A stretch of DNA of 64,000 nucleotides from NCBI GenBank assembly GCA_963704825.1, contig CAVPHV010000017.1:310001-374000 (forward strand), read 5' to 3'. Position numbers and translations under genes: made by a program. Origin of the DNA: CAVPHV01 sp963704825 (GTDB taxonomy: Bacteria > Actinomycetota > Acidimicrobiia > Spongiisociales > UBA5794). Shown in pieces: positions 17,833 through 26,281 of this stretch (positions are counted from its first letter, which is position 1; each line of letters opens with the position of its first letter). The notes under the pieces are model-generated. The model did not search any database and had not been told where the DNA came from. It was given only the letters and a program-made list of their open reading frames with translations.

Positions 17833-17853
17833 TACAATCGAACGTATGTTCGA
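17833..17853 (+). promoter_or_regulatory. -10 box and perfect LexA (SOS) box over the start codon of the HNH gene
   Basis: TACAAT at 17833-17838 is a good -10 hexamer. TCGAACGTATGTTCGA (17838-17853) is a perfect 16-bp palindrome matching the actinobacterial SOS-box form TCGAAC-N4-GTTCGA, and it contains the ATG of the HNH gene at 17846. LexA bound here would cover the transcription start. No Shine-Dalgarno precedes the ATG, so the transcript should be leaderless. Confidence 0.8.
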
Positions 17854-18985
17854 GAGAGTTCCCATCACGTATGCCGAGATCGACGAGATCGAGCGAGAGC
17901 TCGTTGAGCTCGAGTCGACCGTGTCTCGGTCTCGAGCCCGGCAGGCCTTTCTCTTGGCCCGGCTCGACGACGCCGGGGTCATCAACGTGCACGGGGCCCG
18001 GTCGCTCCAGGAATGGACCGCGGCCCATCTCGATGTTGCATCGACGACCGCTCGGGACCTCGTGGCGGCGGCGCGGCGATCCGTTGAGTCGGACGCCGAT
18101 GACGACCGGGCGGTGACGGGTCTCGAGTCCGGTGACCTCACCTTCGACCGCGCAACCACTATTTCCGAGCTTGTGGCGAGCGGCGCCGAGGCTCACGTTG
18201 TTGAGGCCAGCTTTGACCGCGATCTCGCCGGGGTGCGGCGCCTGGCGGCGCGGCTGCGGCGGATGACTCGGGTGGATGAAGGCGAGTTGATGCGGCGCCG
18301 CCACCTCTCCATCGAACCCACGCTCGGCGAAACGGCGTGGCAGATCCGGGGCCTCGCCCCCGGCTACGACGGTCGGGTCATCGCCAAGGCGTTGGAACAG
18401 CGCGCCGACCTGCTGCCGATGGCCCTTGCCGGGGAGCGAGAGGGACGCGGCCAACGCATGCTGGATGCCTTGACCGCGCTGGCCCAGGATTTCCTGGATG
18501 GCGTCCACCCCACCGATGGGGAACCAGTAGGTGGCGGGTCCTCGATCACCCTGTTCCTCGACAACGATGCGGTATCCACCGGTGGTGAGCTCGGCGGCAC
18601 TGTCGCCTTCGGTCCTCGGGTGGGCCCCGCCACCATCGAGCGGGTGCTTTGTGGCGGCGAGGCCGCAGTCGTTGGTCTCTCGAATGGCCGACCGGTGGAA
18701 ACCACCGATCACACCAAGCAGATCCCGCCGGCGGTACGCGCCCTTGTGCTCCAGCGGGACGGTTGCTGCGTGATGGACGGATGTCGAAGTCGGTATCGCC
18801 TCCAGCCCCACCACATTCGACAACGCGCCGAAGGCGGCAGCAACGATCCCGACAACCTGGTCACCCTGTGTTGGTATCACCACCACATTGCGGTCCACGG
18901 CTACGGAAAGCTGTTGGACCCCGAGTCGCCCCCGATGCGGCGCCGCTTCCTGGTCGGCCAGACAAGGGATCCCCCCTTCCATTGA
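17846..18985 (+). CDS. DUF222 / HNH endonuclease protein (13E12-like), LexA-controlled
   Basis: 379 residues. A DUF222 region (about 1-250) is followed by an HNH nuclease domain near 300-355: R-D-G-C-C-V, then P-H-H-I (catalytic His pair) and N-L-V-T-L-C-W-Y-H-H. Proteins of this build are the 13E12-repeat family of mycobacteria and are widespread and multicopy in actinobacteria. Their exact role is unknown; several mycobacterial members belong to the LexA regulon. The ATG at 17846 lies inside a perfect SOS box, so induction by DNA damage is expected here. All HNH residues appear intact. Confidence 0.92.
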   Translation: MFERVPITYAEIDEIERELVELESTVSRSRARQAFLLARLDDAGVINVHGARSLQEWTAAHLDVASTTARDLVAAARRSVESDADDDRAVTGLESGDLTFDRATTISELVASGAEAHVVEASFDRDLAGVRRLAARLRRMTRVDEGELMRRRHLSIEPTLGETAWQIRGLAPGYDGRVIAKALEQRADLLPMALAGEREGRGQRMLDALTALAQDFLDGVHPTDGEPVGGGSSITLFLDNDAVSTGGELGGTVAFGPRVGPATIERVLCGGEAAVVGLSNGRPVETTDHTKQIPPAVRALVLQRDGCCVMDGCRSRYRLQPHHIRQRAEGGSNDPDNLVTLCWYHHHIAVHGYGKLLDPESPPMRRRFLVGQTRDPPFH

Positions 18986-19065
18986 CAGCTTGGCGCGTTG
19001 CGCTTCCGACGGGTGGAGGTCCGGCATCCACCTCGGTGGCCTTGAGGCGCGCCCGGTTCGGCGAC

Positions 19066-19482
19066 CTACGCCTCGGCGGCGGCCTTGAGACCGTCGACAA
19101 ACTGCTGGAACGAGGGGCCGAGGTCGGGGATCGACTTCCAGATGAACCGCAACATGGGTCCGCTGTACTCCTCGCGCATCTTGAAGTGGCAGCCGGCATC
19201 GGTGGGGGTGACGGTGAAGGTGCGTTCGCCGGTGAACATCCCCATCGGCATCCCGCCGGTCCAGGCCATCTTCCCACCGGCTTGGTCGATGGCTACCTTC
19301 ACCGGGAAGGCGCGACCTGGGTTGACTGAGGAGATCACCTTGATCTTGGCCCCATCGGCAATGGTGCCTTCGACCCGCTCGACACCGGAATCCCAGCTGG
19401 TGTAGCCGGCGCCATCCAGCAGGATCGGCCACACTGCATCCGGCCCCGCCGCAATGTCGGTCTCTGCTTCGAAGTACTCCAT
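19066..19482 (-). CDS. SRPBCC (START-like) family protein
   Basis: A 138-residue helix-grip protein of the SRPBCC superfamily (polyketide cyclase/AHSA1-like): M-E-Y-F-E-A-E-T-D-I at the start, V-W-P-I-L-L-D, and a C-terminal amphipathic helix F-Q-Q-F-V-D-G-L-K. The ATG at 19482 is chosen because AGGGAG stands six bases upstream; an ATG at 19497 would disrupt this. It binds small hydrophobic ligands by family analogy. It is convergent with the HNH gene and divergent from the 19643-21496 cassette. Confidence 0.87.
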   Translation of the reverse strand: MEYFEAETDIAAGPDAVWPILLDGAGYTSWDSGVERVEGTIADGAKIKVISSVNPGRAFPVKVAIDQAGGKMAWTGGMPMGMFTGERTFTVTPTDAGCHFKMREEYSGPMLRFIWKSIPDLGPSFQQFVDGLKAAAEA

Positions 19483-19642
19483 CGCGATCTCCCTCATTGG
19501 CGATGTGGCAACGCTACCTAATTGAGGAGCGAGATAATCGATCCGCAGGGTTGTCACGGCAAGCTGTGCGTTACGCTCGCGGGGCCGCTGCCCACGGGCC
19601 GAGCGTGCTTGGTAGGTTTGGAGGGAGCGAAGGGGAGGACCA

Positions 19643-19846
19643 GTGGAGCGAGATTTCGAGGACGCCTCCAGGCTGTCCCGGGACCAAATCGTGTTCCGGC
19701 GAGGAGCGGAGCTCGGAGGTGATCCCGCCACGCAGCGTTTCGTGATCTGTGGAGAGTGCCATTGGCCAAATGACAAGTCGCGGCTTCAGAAGCGATGCCA
19801 GCGAGATGGTGCTGAACACGACCTCGTTTGGGAGTCGGACCAGTAA
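19643..19846 (+). CDS. Small Cys-containing protein, first gene of an unknown three-gene cassette
   Basis: A 67-residue hydrophilic protein with I-C-G-E-C-H-W-P-N and a later K-R-C, a possible zinc knuckle. It is accepted as real for two reasons: GGAGG stands five bases before the GTG start at 19643, and its TAA shares a base with the ATG of the next gene (TAATG), a standard coupling arrangement. I do not recognise a family. It could be a regulatory or assembly partner of the membrane protein that follows. Confidence 0.6.
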   Translation: MERDFEDASRLSRDQIVFRRGAELGGDPATQRFVICGECHWPNDKSRLQKRCQRDGAEHDLVWESDQ

Positions 19847-20895
19847 TGTTTGCCACAGTCCTCACGCAGGTCACCGGCCTGTTCGGCTCCGGCAAGGAGT
19901 TTGTCCGCACCTACTTCTTCCCGACCTTGGTCTGGCTGGCGGGCCTGGCTGCCATCGTCGTCGGCCCGCAGTCACAAATCGACAAACGGCTCGACCAGTT
20001 CCAGAACCTCAATGCGGTGCTCCAGATTGCGTGGCTGGCTCTGGGCATGACCCTTGTGGCGGTCTTGGCTTCCGTGCTCGCCGCCATGCGAGCATCGATT
20101 CTTCGGTGGTACGAAGGCTATTGGCCGCGTCCTTTTGAACTCCTGGCGAAACGCCTTCGTACGTGGTTCCGCACCTACCTTTTGGCAATGCTCGAGAAGA
20201 ACCCGGATACGTACGCCAAGCTCGTGTACTACCAGTACCCCGATCCGTTGTTCTACCCCAACGAGATCATGCCGACGCGGCTTGGAAACGTGTTGAGATC
20301 GGCGGAGATGTACGCCCACCACCGGTACGGCGCCGATGCCGTTCTGGTATGGCCTCGTTTGTATCCACTCTTGCCAGAGGAAATGAGGGCGACGGTCGAT
20401 GAGGGACAGCGATCGGTCGATTTTGGCTTGATCATCTCCCTTCTTGGTTGGAGCTTCTCGGTAGTCGCGGGCCTTGTCCTTGTGATCCAATCGCGCCCAC
20501 CGTGGGTCTTCGGCGTGGTCTTTGCTGCCGGCTGGTTGTTTGCCTTTCTCGGGTATCAGGTCGCCGTAGCTTCGGCCGTTCCCTACGCCGAACAGATTCG
20601 AGTCGCCTTCGACCTCTATCGTCCACTCCTGCTGGAGAACTTTGGGCTGCAGGAGGAAGGCGCGGCTGAGCCGACTCAACCGCTCGAGCCAAGGATCCAC
20701 TGGTCCAAACTCAACGAGTTCTTCTATTACCACGCCAACACTTTCCAGCGTCGCCCACCTCCGGCGCCAGCACAGCCGCCGCCCCCGGTTTCCAAACGAT
20801 GGAAGGGGCGCATTCGCAGACCCTCTACGGGACAAGACGGGCTGGCCTTCGACGTCATGGTCGAGGAGACGGAGCGCGAGCCCGATGTCAATTGA
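19846..20895 (+). CDS. Unknown four-helix membrane protein
   Basis: 349 residues, ATG at 19846 coupled to the 67-residue gene. Hydrophobic helices lie at about 25-42, 58-80, 200-220 and 225-248. Between them is a ~110-residue charged segment rich in Tyr/Arg/Pro, and the C-terminal ~90 residues are Pro-rich and soluble. The layout recalls a scaffold with a cytoplasmic middle loop. No catalytic motif is visible and I cannot name a family. Its stop lies 11 bases inside the next gene. Confidence 0.72.
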   Translation: MFATVLTQVTGLFGSGKEFVRTYFFPTLVWLAGLAAIVVGPQSQIDKRLDQFQNLNAVLQIAWLALGMTLVAVLASVLAAMRASILRWYEGYWPRPFELLAKRLRTWFRTYLLAMLEKNPDTYAKLVYYQYPDPLFYPNEIMPTRLGNVLRSAEMYAHHRYGADAVLVWPRLYPLLPEEMRATVDEGQRSVDFGLIISLLGWSFSVVAGLVLVIQSRPPWVFGVVFAAGWLFAFLGYQVAVASAVPYAEQIRVAFDLYRPLLLENFGLQEEGAAEPTQPLEPRIHWSKLNEFFYYHANTFQRRPPPAPAQPPPPVSKRWKGRIRRPSTGQDGLAFDVMVEETEREPDVN

Positions 20896-21496
20896 CGCGC
20901 CGGCCGTCTTCTTCGGCTTGGCCCTCTTGGGTGTGGCCGTTGTACTGGCACGCATCGCGTGGCCATCGTCCAGCAGCGACACCCGACCCTTTCCTCTCCG
21001 GACGGTGACTCTCGTTGTGGTCCTCGCCCTGATCGGCATCGGGGTGTCCTGGGTTCGATATCAAGCGCCGATTGACGCAACGGCCAATCGTGCCATTCAG
21101 GCCTTCACCGTTCTGGGTGTCGGCGACGTCGACGACGAGCAGTATCACGGGAAGCTGACGACGGCTGCGCTCAAGAAAGGTGCGAGCATCTCGGAGGCTG
21201 TTCTGGTCGAAGTCCCCAGCCCGCTCGACGTCCTACAACTGGCGCCTGTGGGCCTCGAGGTGAATGCGGCGGATGTGCTCGGTGGGGAACTCGCAGTCGG
21301 CGATATCGTGAGCATCACATTTGGTCGCGAAAGGGCAACGGATGGCCTTGTGGCGAAGGTCGCTCCGATCGCGAGTGAGGCAGCCAAGGGCGAAGGCGAG
21401 GTGCTGAACCGATTCGCCCTCGTGGTTGCCGTCGACTCCACGCAGCAACCAGCCATCGCAGCGCGGCAGGGAGACGCCACCGTGACCCGAAAGTAG
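20885..21496 (+). CDS. Membrane-anchored SAF-like domain protein
   Basis: 203 residues; the ATG at 20885 overlaps the previous gene by 11 bases. Two hydrophobic helices (about 5-22 and 37-56) precede a beta-rich domain at ~75-150. That domain has the SAF/CpaB-like pattern: L-K-K-G-A-S-I near 100, V-L-V-E-V-P, then G-G-E-L-A-V-G-D-I-V-S-I. SAF domains occur in pilus and flagellar periplasmic factors and in sugar-acid enzymes. With two membrane segments and no pilus genes nearby, only a weak assignment is possible. It ends 11 bases from the convergent amidase gene. Confidence 0.68.
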   Translation: MSIDAPAVFFGLALLGVAVVLARIAWPSSSSDTRPFPLRTVTLVVVLALIGIGVSWVRYQAPIDATANRAIQAFTVLGVGDVDDEQYHGKLTTAALKKGASISEAVLVEVPSPLDVLQLAPVGLEVNAADVLGGELAVGDIVSITFGRERATDGLVAKVAPIASEAAKGEGEVLNRFALVVAVDSTQQPAIAARQGDATVTRK

Positions 21497-21506
21497 TGGG
21501 CCGCCC

Positions 21507-22373
21507 CTACGCCAATCCCGCTTCGATGTCGGCGATGAGGCTCACCGCTGCTCCGCCGCACAGGACTTCAAGGTTGACCAAACCGTGACCGACCTCCTCG
21601 GCAACGGCCGCCGCCAGTTTGCCGCTCGCAATCAAGGCGTACAGGCTCTTGCCCGGACAGGCGGTGGCGGCCCAATCGCGGTGGCCGGTGATCTCGGTCG
21701 GGGGGACGTCGAACTTGCTGACACCCCACGCCAGGATGGCGACGAGTGAATCGAGCTGGGCCTGGGTGAGTTCCTGCTCCTCGAAGTTGCCCTTCACGGC
21801 GATCAGGAGATGACCGGTCGGGTCGTAGCTCGTCCTGGTGTCACCAACCGCCGCGTAGGGGCGACCTTGGTAGATGTGGCCGTTGCGGTCGATCAGGAAG
21901 TGATAGGCGATGTCGGGCCAGCCCAGGCTCTGGTGGTCGGCCTGGTGTTGCCGGGTGATCGCCGGGGCGAGGCGGTTGTCCTCGATGACGGCCGCAGTGT
22001 GGTGGACCGTGAATCGCTCGATGGTGTGTGCGGTGAACTCGCCCGTCGGCGGTTGGGCGCCCCACGCCTCTCGGCAGACGACCGACACCGTGGCGGCAGG
22101 CAGGGCCGTGGCGGTTGTGCTGGTTGGAGCGACCGCGATTGTGGTGGTGCTGGGCGGCGCCGTGGTTGTTGCCGTTGTGGGTGCCGCAGATGTCGAAGGG
22201 GAGCTCGTTATTGAAGGGGCGCTCGATGACGAGGTCGTCGATGCGGTGCCGGCCACTTGGGTGCCGGCCTCGTCGTCGCCCAGCAGCCAGGCCAGGCCGC
22301 CGATGGCTCCCAACCCGGCCACGCCGGCCAGGCCGATGAGTAGCCGTCTGCGGGCAGGATCGTGCGGTGCCAT
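21507..22373 (-). CDS. Exported PGRP-type N-acetylmuramoyl-L-alanine amidase
   Basis: 288 residues. The N-terminus has R-R-R-L-L-I-G and a hydrophobic stretch (11-31), a possible Tat-type or anchored signal. Residues 40-95 are a Ser/Thr/Ala-rich linker. From 98 to ~245 is an Amidase_2/PGRP domain with V-H-H-T-A (His124/125), Y157, G-H-R-D-W (His231) and A-C-P-G-K (Cys239), the usual zinc ligands. It should cleave the bond between muramic acid and the stem peptide. Transcription starts just after the nrdJ terminator at 22385-22417. Confidence 0.9.
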   Translation of the reverse strand: MAPHDPARRRLLIGLAGVAGLGAIGGLAWLLGDDEAGTQVAGTASTTSSSSAPSITSSPSTSAAPTTATTTAPPSTTTIAVAPTSTTATALPAATVSVVCREAWGAQPPTGEFTAHTIERFTVHHTAAVIEDNRLAPAITRQHQADHQSLGWPDIAYHFLIDRNGHIYQGRPYAAVGDTRTSYDPTGHLLIAVKGNFEEQELTQAQLDSLVAILAWGVSKFDVPPTEITGHRDWAATACPGKSLYALIASGKLAAAVAEEVGHGLVNLEVLCGGAAVSLIADIEAGLA

Positions 22374-22384
22374 GCCGACAGAGT

Positions 22385-22417
22385 AAGGCCCTCCGGGCTG
22401 TTCACCCGGAGGGCCTT
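22385..22417 (-). terminator. Terminator of nrdJ
   Basis: A perfect 13-bp stem: AAGGCCCTCCGGG (22385-22397), 7-nt loop, CCCGGAGGGCCTT (22405-22417). It lies 49 bases past the nrdJ stop and only 12 bases before the amidase ATG, so it separates the two genes. The T-tail on the minus strand is short. Confidence 0.72.
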
Positions 22418-22465
22418 CACTGGGTCACTTTCAGGTCGTGGGAGATGAAAGTGACGGCGGCGGCC

Positions 22466-25400
22466 TCAGCTGCACCCCTTGCTGTCCCCACAGTTGAGGC
22501 AGCGGTAGCAGGAGCCGTTGCGGACGGTGATGTGACCGCATGTGTCGCACAGCGGAGCATCACCCATCTTGTCGGCGAGGACCGCCTGGACGGCCGCCGT
22601 TTGCAGGTCGGCAGCCATTGCGGCAGTGCCGCCGTTGGCCATAGCCCCCGGGCCGGGGGAGAGGGTCGCTCCAACGGAAACCGAGGCATCGTGGCCCTCG
22701 ATCGGCATGTTGTCGTCGGCGTCGACGAAGGCGGCCGCTTGGACCTGGGCGTCGATCTCGGCCTCCATGGCGCTGTCGGTCAGGTCAAGCTGGATCCCGG
22801 CATCGACCGCGATCCCCTTCGGGGGCTCGGGCAGTTCGCTGCTGCGGTCCGGCGGCACCTGGGCCAACTCGTCGCGATGCAGGTACTCGACACCGAGCGC
22901 CCGGAACACGTAGTCGATGATGCTGTTGGCCATCTTGATGTTCGGGTGCCCCTCGACCATGCCGCGCGGCTCGAAGGTCTGGAACGTGAACGTGTCGACA
23001 AACTCCTCGAGCGGAACGCCGTATTGGAGTCCCTTGCTGACCGCGATCGCAAAACACGACAGGATGCCCCGCAACGTGGCGCCTTCCTTGGCCAGGTCGA
23101 TGAACAGTTCACCAAGCGTGCCGTCCCCGTACTCACCGGTACGCAGGAACACCTTGTGGCCACCCACCCGGCCTTCCTGGGTGTATCCGGCCCGCCGCGC
23201 CGGCAGCAGAAAGCGGGGGCGGGGCAGGTCCTGATAGGCCTGCGCCGGCGAAACACCCGGCTTGAACATTCCGGCGTGGATCAGCCCGTGGCCGTGGGCC
23301 ACCATTTCCATCTCGTCGGCCAACGCATCCTCGAGGTTGTCGGGTTCGTCGTCCGCCACGCCGTCATCGGACTGCGACGACAGCGGTTGAGAAGCCTTCG
23401 AACCGTCCCGATACAGCGCCATCGCCTTGAGACCGAGTTCCCACGACGTCCGATACGCCTCCTCGATGTCGGCGATCGTCACCTCGTTGGGCATGTTGAT
23501 CGTCTTGCTGATGGCGCCGGAGATGAACGGCTGGGCGGCCGCCATCATCTTGATGTGGCCCATGTGGTGGATGAACCGCGTGCCGGTCTTGCCGTTCTTG
23601 TTGGCGCAGTCGAACACCGGCAGGTGCTCGTCGCGCAGGTGCGGGGCGCCCTCGATGGTCTGGCGGCCACACACATAGTCGTTGGCTTCGGCGATCTCGT
23701 CGTCGGTGAACCCAAGGGCCTTGAGCATTGAGAAGCTCGGCTCGTTGTATTGCTCTGGGCTGAAGCCGAGCCGTTGCATGGTGTCGGCACCGAGCGTCCA
23801 CTGGTTGAACGCAAAGCCCAGCTCGAACACTCCCGGCAGGATGTATTCCACCCGCTGGATGTCATTCGCGGTGAAGCCCTTGGCGATCAGGGTTGCCGTG
23901 TTGATGTGCGGCGACCTGGTGAGGTTCATGGTTCCGACCACGTAGTCGATGATCTGGCTGACCCGGTCGCGGTCATACCCGAGGCGCTTGAGCGCCGGGG
24001 CGATCGACTGGTTGGCGATCTTGAAGTAGCCGCCGCCCGCCAGCTTCTTGAACTTCACCAATGCGAAGTCGGGCTCGACCCCGGTGGTGTCGCAGTCCAT
24101 CAACAAGCCGATGGTGCCGGTCGGAGCCAGCACCGTTGCCTGGGCATTGCGGTAGCCGTGCTCTTCTCCCAGCTTCACCGCGATGTTCCACGCGTTGCGA
24201 GCTTCTTGGAGCATGGCGTCGGGCGCCATGCCGGGGTCGATCCCCATCACGTGCGACGACACGCCCTCGTACTCGCCGTCGCCGGCGTTGTAGGCGGCCT
24301 TGCGGTGATTGCGCATCACCCGCAGCATGTTTTCCCGGTTGAGTTCGTACTTGGGGAACGGGCCAAGCACCTCAGCCATCTCTGCCGAGGTGGCATAGGA
24401 GTAGCCGGTGAGGATGGCCGTCAACGCCCCGGCAATGGCCCTGCCCTGCTCGGAGTCGTAGGGGATCCCCATCCGCATCAGCAGCGAGCCGAGGTTGGCA
24501 TAACCAAGGCCGAGGGTGCGGTAGTCGTAACTGCCCTGGGCGATCTCCGCCGACGGGAAGTGCGCCATCGTCACCGAGATCTCGAGCACCATCGTCCAGA
24601 TTCGGATGGCATGGCGGTAGCTGTCGAGGTCGAAGGTGCCCTTCTCGTCGTCGTAGAAACGGCCGAGGTTCAAGCTGGCCAGGTTGCAGGCAGTGTTGTC
24701 GAGGAACATGTACTCGCTGCAAGGGTTGGATGCCCGGATGTCGCCCTCGGCGGGGGAGGTGTGCCACTCGTTGATCGTGGTGTGGTACTGCATCCCGGGG
24801 TCGGCACATGCCCACGCAGCTTCGGCGATCTGGCGCCACAGGTCACGGGCCTTGACCGTCTTCATCACCCGGCCGTCGTAGCGAGCGATGAGGTCCCAGT
24901 CCCGGTCGTTGACGACGGCTTCGACGAACTCGTTGGTGACCCGCACCGAGTTGTTGGAGTTCTGGCCCGAGACGGTGGCATAGGCCTCGCCGTTGAAGTC
25001 GGACGAGTAGCCCGCTGCTACCAGCGCCCTGACCTTCTTCTCCTCTTCGGCCTTCCAGTTGATGAACGTCTCGACGTCGGGATGGTCGATGTCGAGGATC
25101 ACCATCTTGGCGGCGCGGCGGGTCGTGCCGCCCGACTTGATCGCTCCGGCGGCGCGGTCGCCCACCCGGAGAAAGCTCATCAGCCCCGACGACTTGCCGC
25201 CACCGGACAGCGGCTCGCCCTCAGCGCGAATGTTCGAGAAGTTCGAACCAGTGCCCGAGCCGAACTTGAACAGGCGCGCCTCACGCACCCACAGGTCCAT
25301 GATTCCGCCCGGGTTGACCAGGTCGTCACCGACCGCCTGGATGAAGCAGGCGTGGGGAGCCGGCCGGCTGTACGAGTCGGGGGAGACCGTCATCTCCTCC

Positions 25401-25906
25401 GTCTCGGGGTCGACGTACCAAAAGCCCTGGGGCGGGCCATCGATGCCGTACTCGTGATGCAGGCCGGTGTTGAACCACTGCGGTGAGTTCGGGGCGGCCA
25501 TCTGGTGGAGCAGCATGTAGCCGAGTTCGTCCTCGAACGCCTGGGCGTCGTCGTTCGATGCGAAGTAGCCGTGCTCCTCGCCCCACCAGCGCCACGTCGA
25601 CGCCAGGCGCTGGATGACCTGGCGGGCGGAGCGTTCCGGACCAAGCACCGGTGCTCCGTCGTCGTCGAGAATGGGTTTGCCGGCGGGATCGACCTGGGGG
25701 ACGCCCGCCTTGCGGAAGTACTTCGAGACCATGATGTCGGCGGCCACCTGGGACCAGCCCGACGGGATCTCAGCATCGGTCATCTCGAACACGATCGAGC
25801 CATCGGGGTTGGTGATCCGGGAGTCTCGCTGACTCCACTCGACCGACTCGTAGGGATCCTCTCCCTCTGTCGTGAAGCGACGTTCGACGCGGAGACCCTT
25901 CGTCAT
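22466..25906 (-). CDS. nrdJ: Adenosylcobalamin-dependent (class II) ribonucleotide reductase
   Basis: A 1146-residue NrdJ of the large actinobacterial type. It reduces ribonucleotides to deoxyribonucleotides using B12 in place of an iron or glycyl radical cofactor. Visible features: A-P-N-S-P-Q-W-F-N-T-G near the N-terminus, N-P-C-S-E at about residue 394 followed by N-T-A-C-N-L-A-S-L-N, a large barrel domain, a TSCPD-type domain after ~930, and a C-terminal C-x2-C ... C-x2-C zinc element (L-C-D-T-C, R-C-L-N-C). The ATG at 25906 has GGGAGG six bases before it. The promoter region holds NrdR-like and DnaA boxes. No class I genes are present in the window. Confidence 0.96.
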   Translation of the reverse strand: MTKGLRVERRFTTEGEDPYESVEWSQRDSRITNPDGSIVFEMTDAEIPSGWSQVAADIMVSKYFRKAGVPQVDPAGKPILDDDGAPVLGPERSARQVIQRLASTWRWWGEEHGYFASNDDAQAFEDELGYMLLHQMAAPNSPQWFNTGLHHEYGIDGPPQGFWYVDPETEEMTVSPDSYSRPAPHACFIQAVGDDLVNPGGIMDLWVREARLFKFGSGTGSNFSNIRAEGEPLSGGGKSSGLMSFLRVGDRAAGAIKSGGTTRRAAKMVILDIDHPDVETFINWKAEEEKKVRALVAAGYSSDFNGEAYATVSGQNSNNSVRVTNEFVEAVVNDRDWDLIARYDGRVMKTVKARDLWRQIAEAAWACADPGMQYHTTINEWHTSPAEGDIRASNPCSEYMFLDNTACNLASLNLGRFYDDEKGTFDLDSYRHAIRIWTMVLEISVTMAHFPSAEIAQGSYDYRTLGLGYANLGSLLMRMGIPYDSEQGRAIAGALTAILTGYSYATSAEMAEVLGPFPKYELNRENMLRVMRNHRKAAYNAGDGEYEGVSSHVMGIDPGMAPDAMLQEARNAWNIAVKLGEEHGYRNAQATVLAPTGTIGLLMDCDTTGVEPDFALVKFKKLAGGGYFKIANQSIAPALKRLGYDRDRVSQIIDYVVGTMNLTRSPHINTATLIAKGFTANDIQRVEYILPGVFELGFAFNQWTLGADTMQRLGFSPEQYNEPSFSMLKALGFTDDEIAEANDYVCGRQTIEGAPHLRDEHLPVFDCANKNGKTGTRFIHHMGHIKMMAAAQPFISGAISKTINMPNEVTIADIEEAYRTSWELGLKAMALYRDGSKASQPLSSQSDDGVADDEPDNLEDALADEMEMVAHGHGLIHAGMFKPGVSPAQAYQDLPRPRFLLPARRAGYTQEGRVGGHKVFLRTGEYGDGTLGELFIDLAKEGATLRGILSCFAIAVSKGLQYGVPLEEFVDTFTFQTFEPRGMVEGHPNIKMANSIIDYVFRALGVEYLHRDELAQVPPDRSSELPEPPKGIAVDAGIQLDLTDSAMEAEIDAQVQAAAFVDADDNMPIEGHDASVSVGATLSPGPGAMANGGTAAMAADLQTAAVQAVLADKMGDAPLCDTCGHITVRNGSCYRCLNCGDSKGCS

Positions 25907-25950
25907 TGTTTCCTCCCGGCGGTTCCTGGCTCGGTTGTTGTCGATGATCC

Positions 25951-26052
25951 TTGTCAACAGGTTTATCCACACCCACAACATCTTGGGGTAGGGAAGCGGT
26001 GGAGGCCCTAGATGTTGCGCAGGGACCTGCGATGTTACTTACACGGATGTAA
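25951..26052 (-). promoter_or_regulatory. nrdJ control region: tandem NrdR-like boxes, DnaA box, TTACA inverted repeat
   Basis: The core CAACATCT[TA]G occurs at 25976-25985 and, on the other strand, at 26008-26017. The two are 32 bp apart, about three helical turns, as expected for paired NrdR boxes. TTATCCACA at 25963-25971 is a perfect DnaA box, and a one-mismatch copy (TTGTCAACA) is at 25951-25959. Further upstream TTACA-N4-TGTAA (26039-26052) is a perfect small inverted repeat. The rest of the 375-nt gap (25907-26281) holds no convincing gene. Confidence 0.6.
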
Positions 26053-26230
26053 CTACGCAAGTGTTCTCTGAGCCCACAAAATGGGGGTTTCGGGGCGCGG
26101 CAACTCCTTGGTGCAGTGTCCGGGGGAAGTCGGAACCGTTCTACCGGAAGGCTTTGCGACCCCGCAAGCCCATCCCGTGGATTTTCTTCGCGGGACGAGA
26201 AGATATTTCGCGGACCCGGCCGGACGCGAC

Positions 26231-26257
26231 TTCGCCCCCGGCTCAACCGGGGGCGAA
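26231..26257 (-). terminator. Terminator-like hairpin after the giant repeat gene
   Basis: TTCGCCCCCGG (26231-26241) pairs perfectly with CCGGGGGCGAA (26247-26257) around a 5-nt loop, 24 bases past the stop of the 26282-32146 gene. There is no T-run on the minus strand, so efficiency is uncertain. Confidence 0.6.
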
Positions 26258-26281
26258 GAACGTCTCTGAAGGTCCGGTTCT

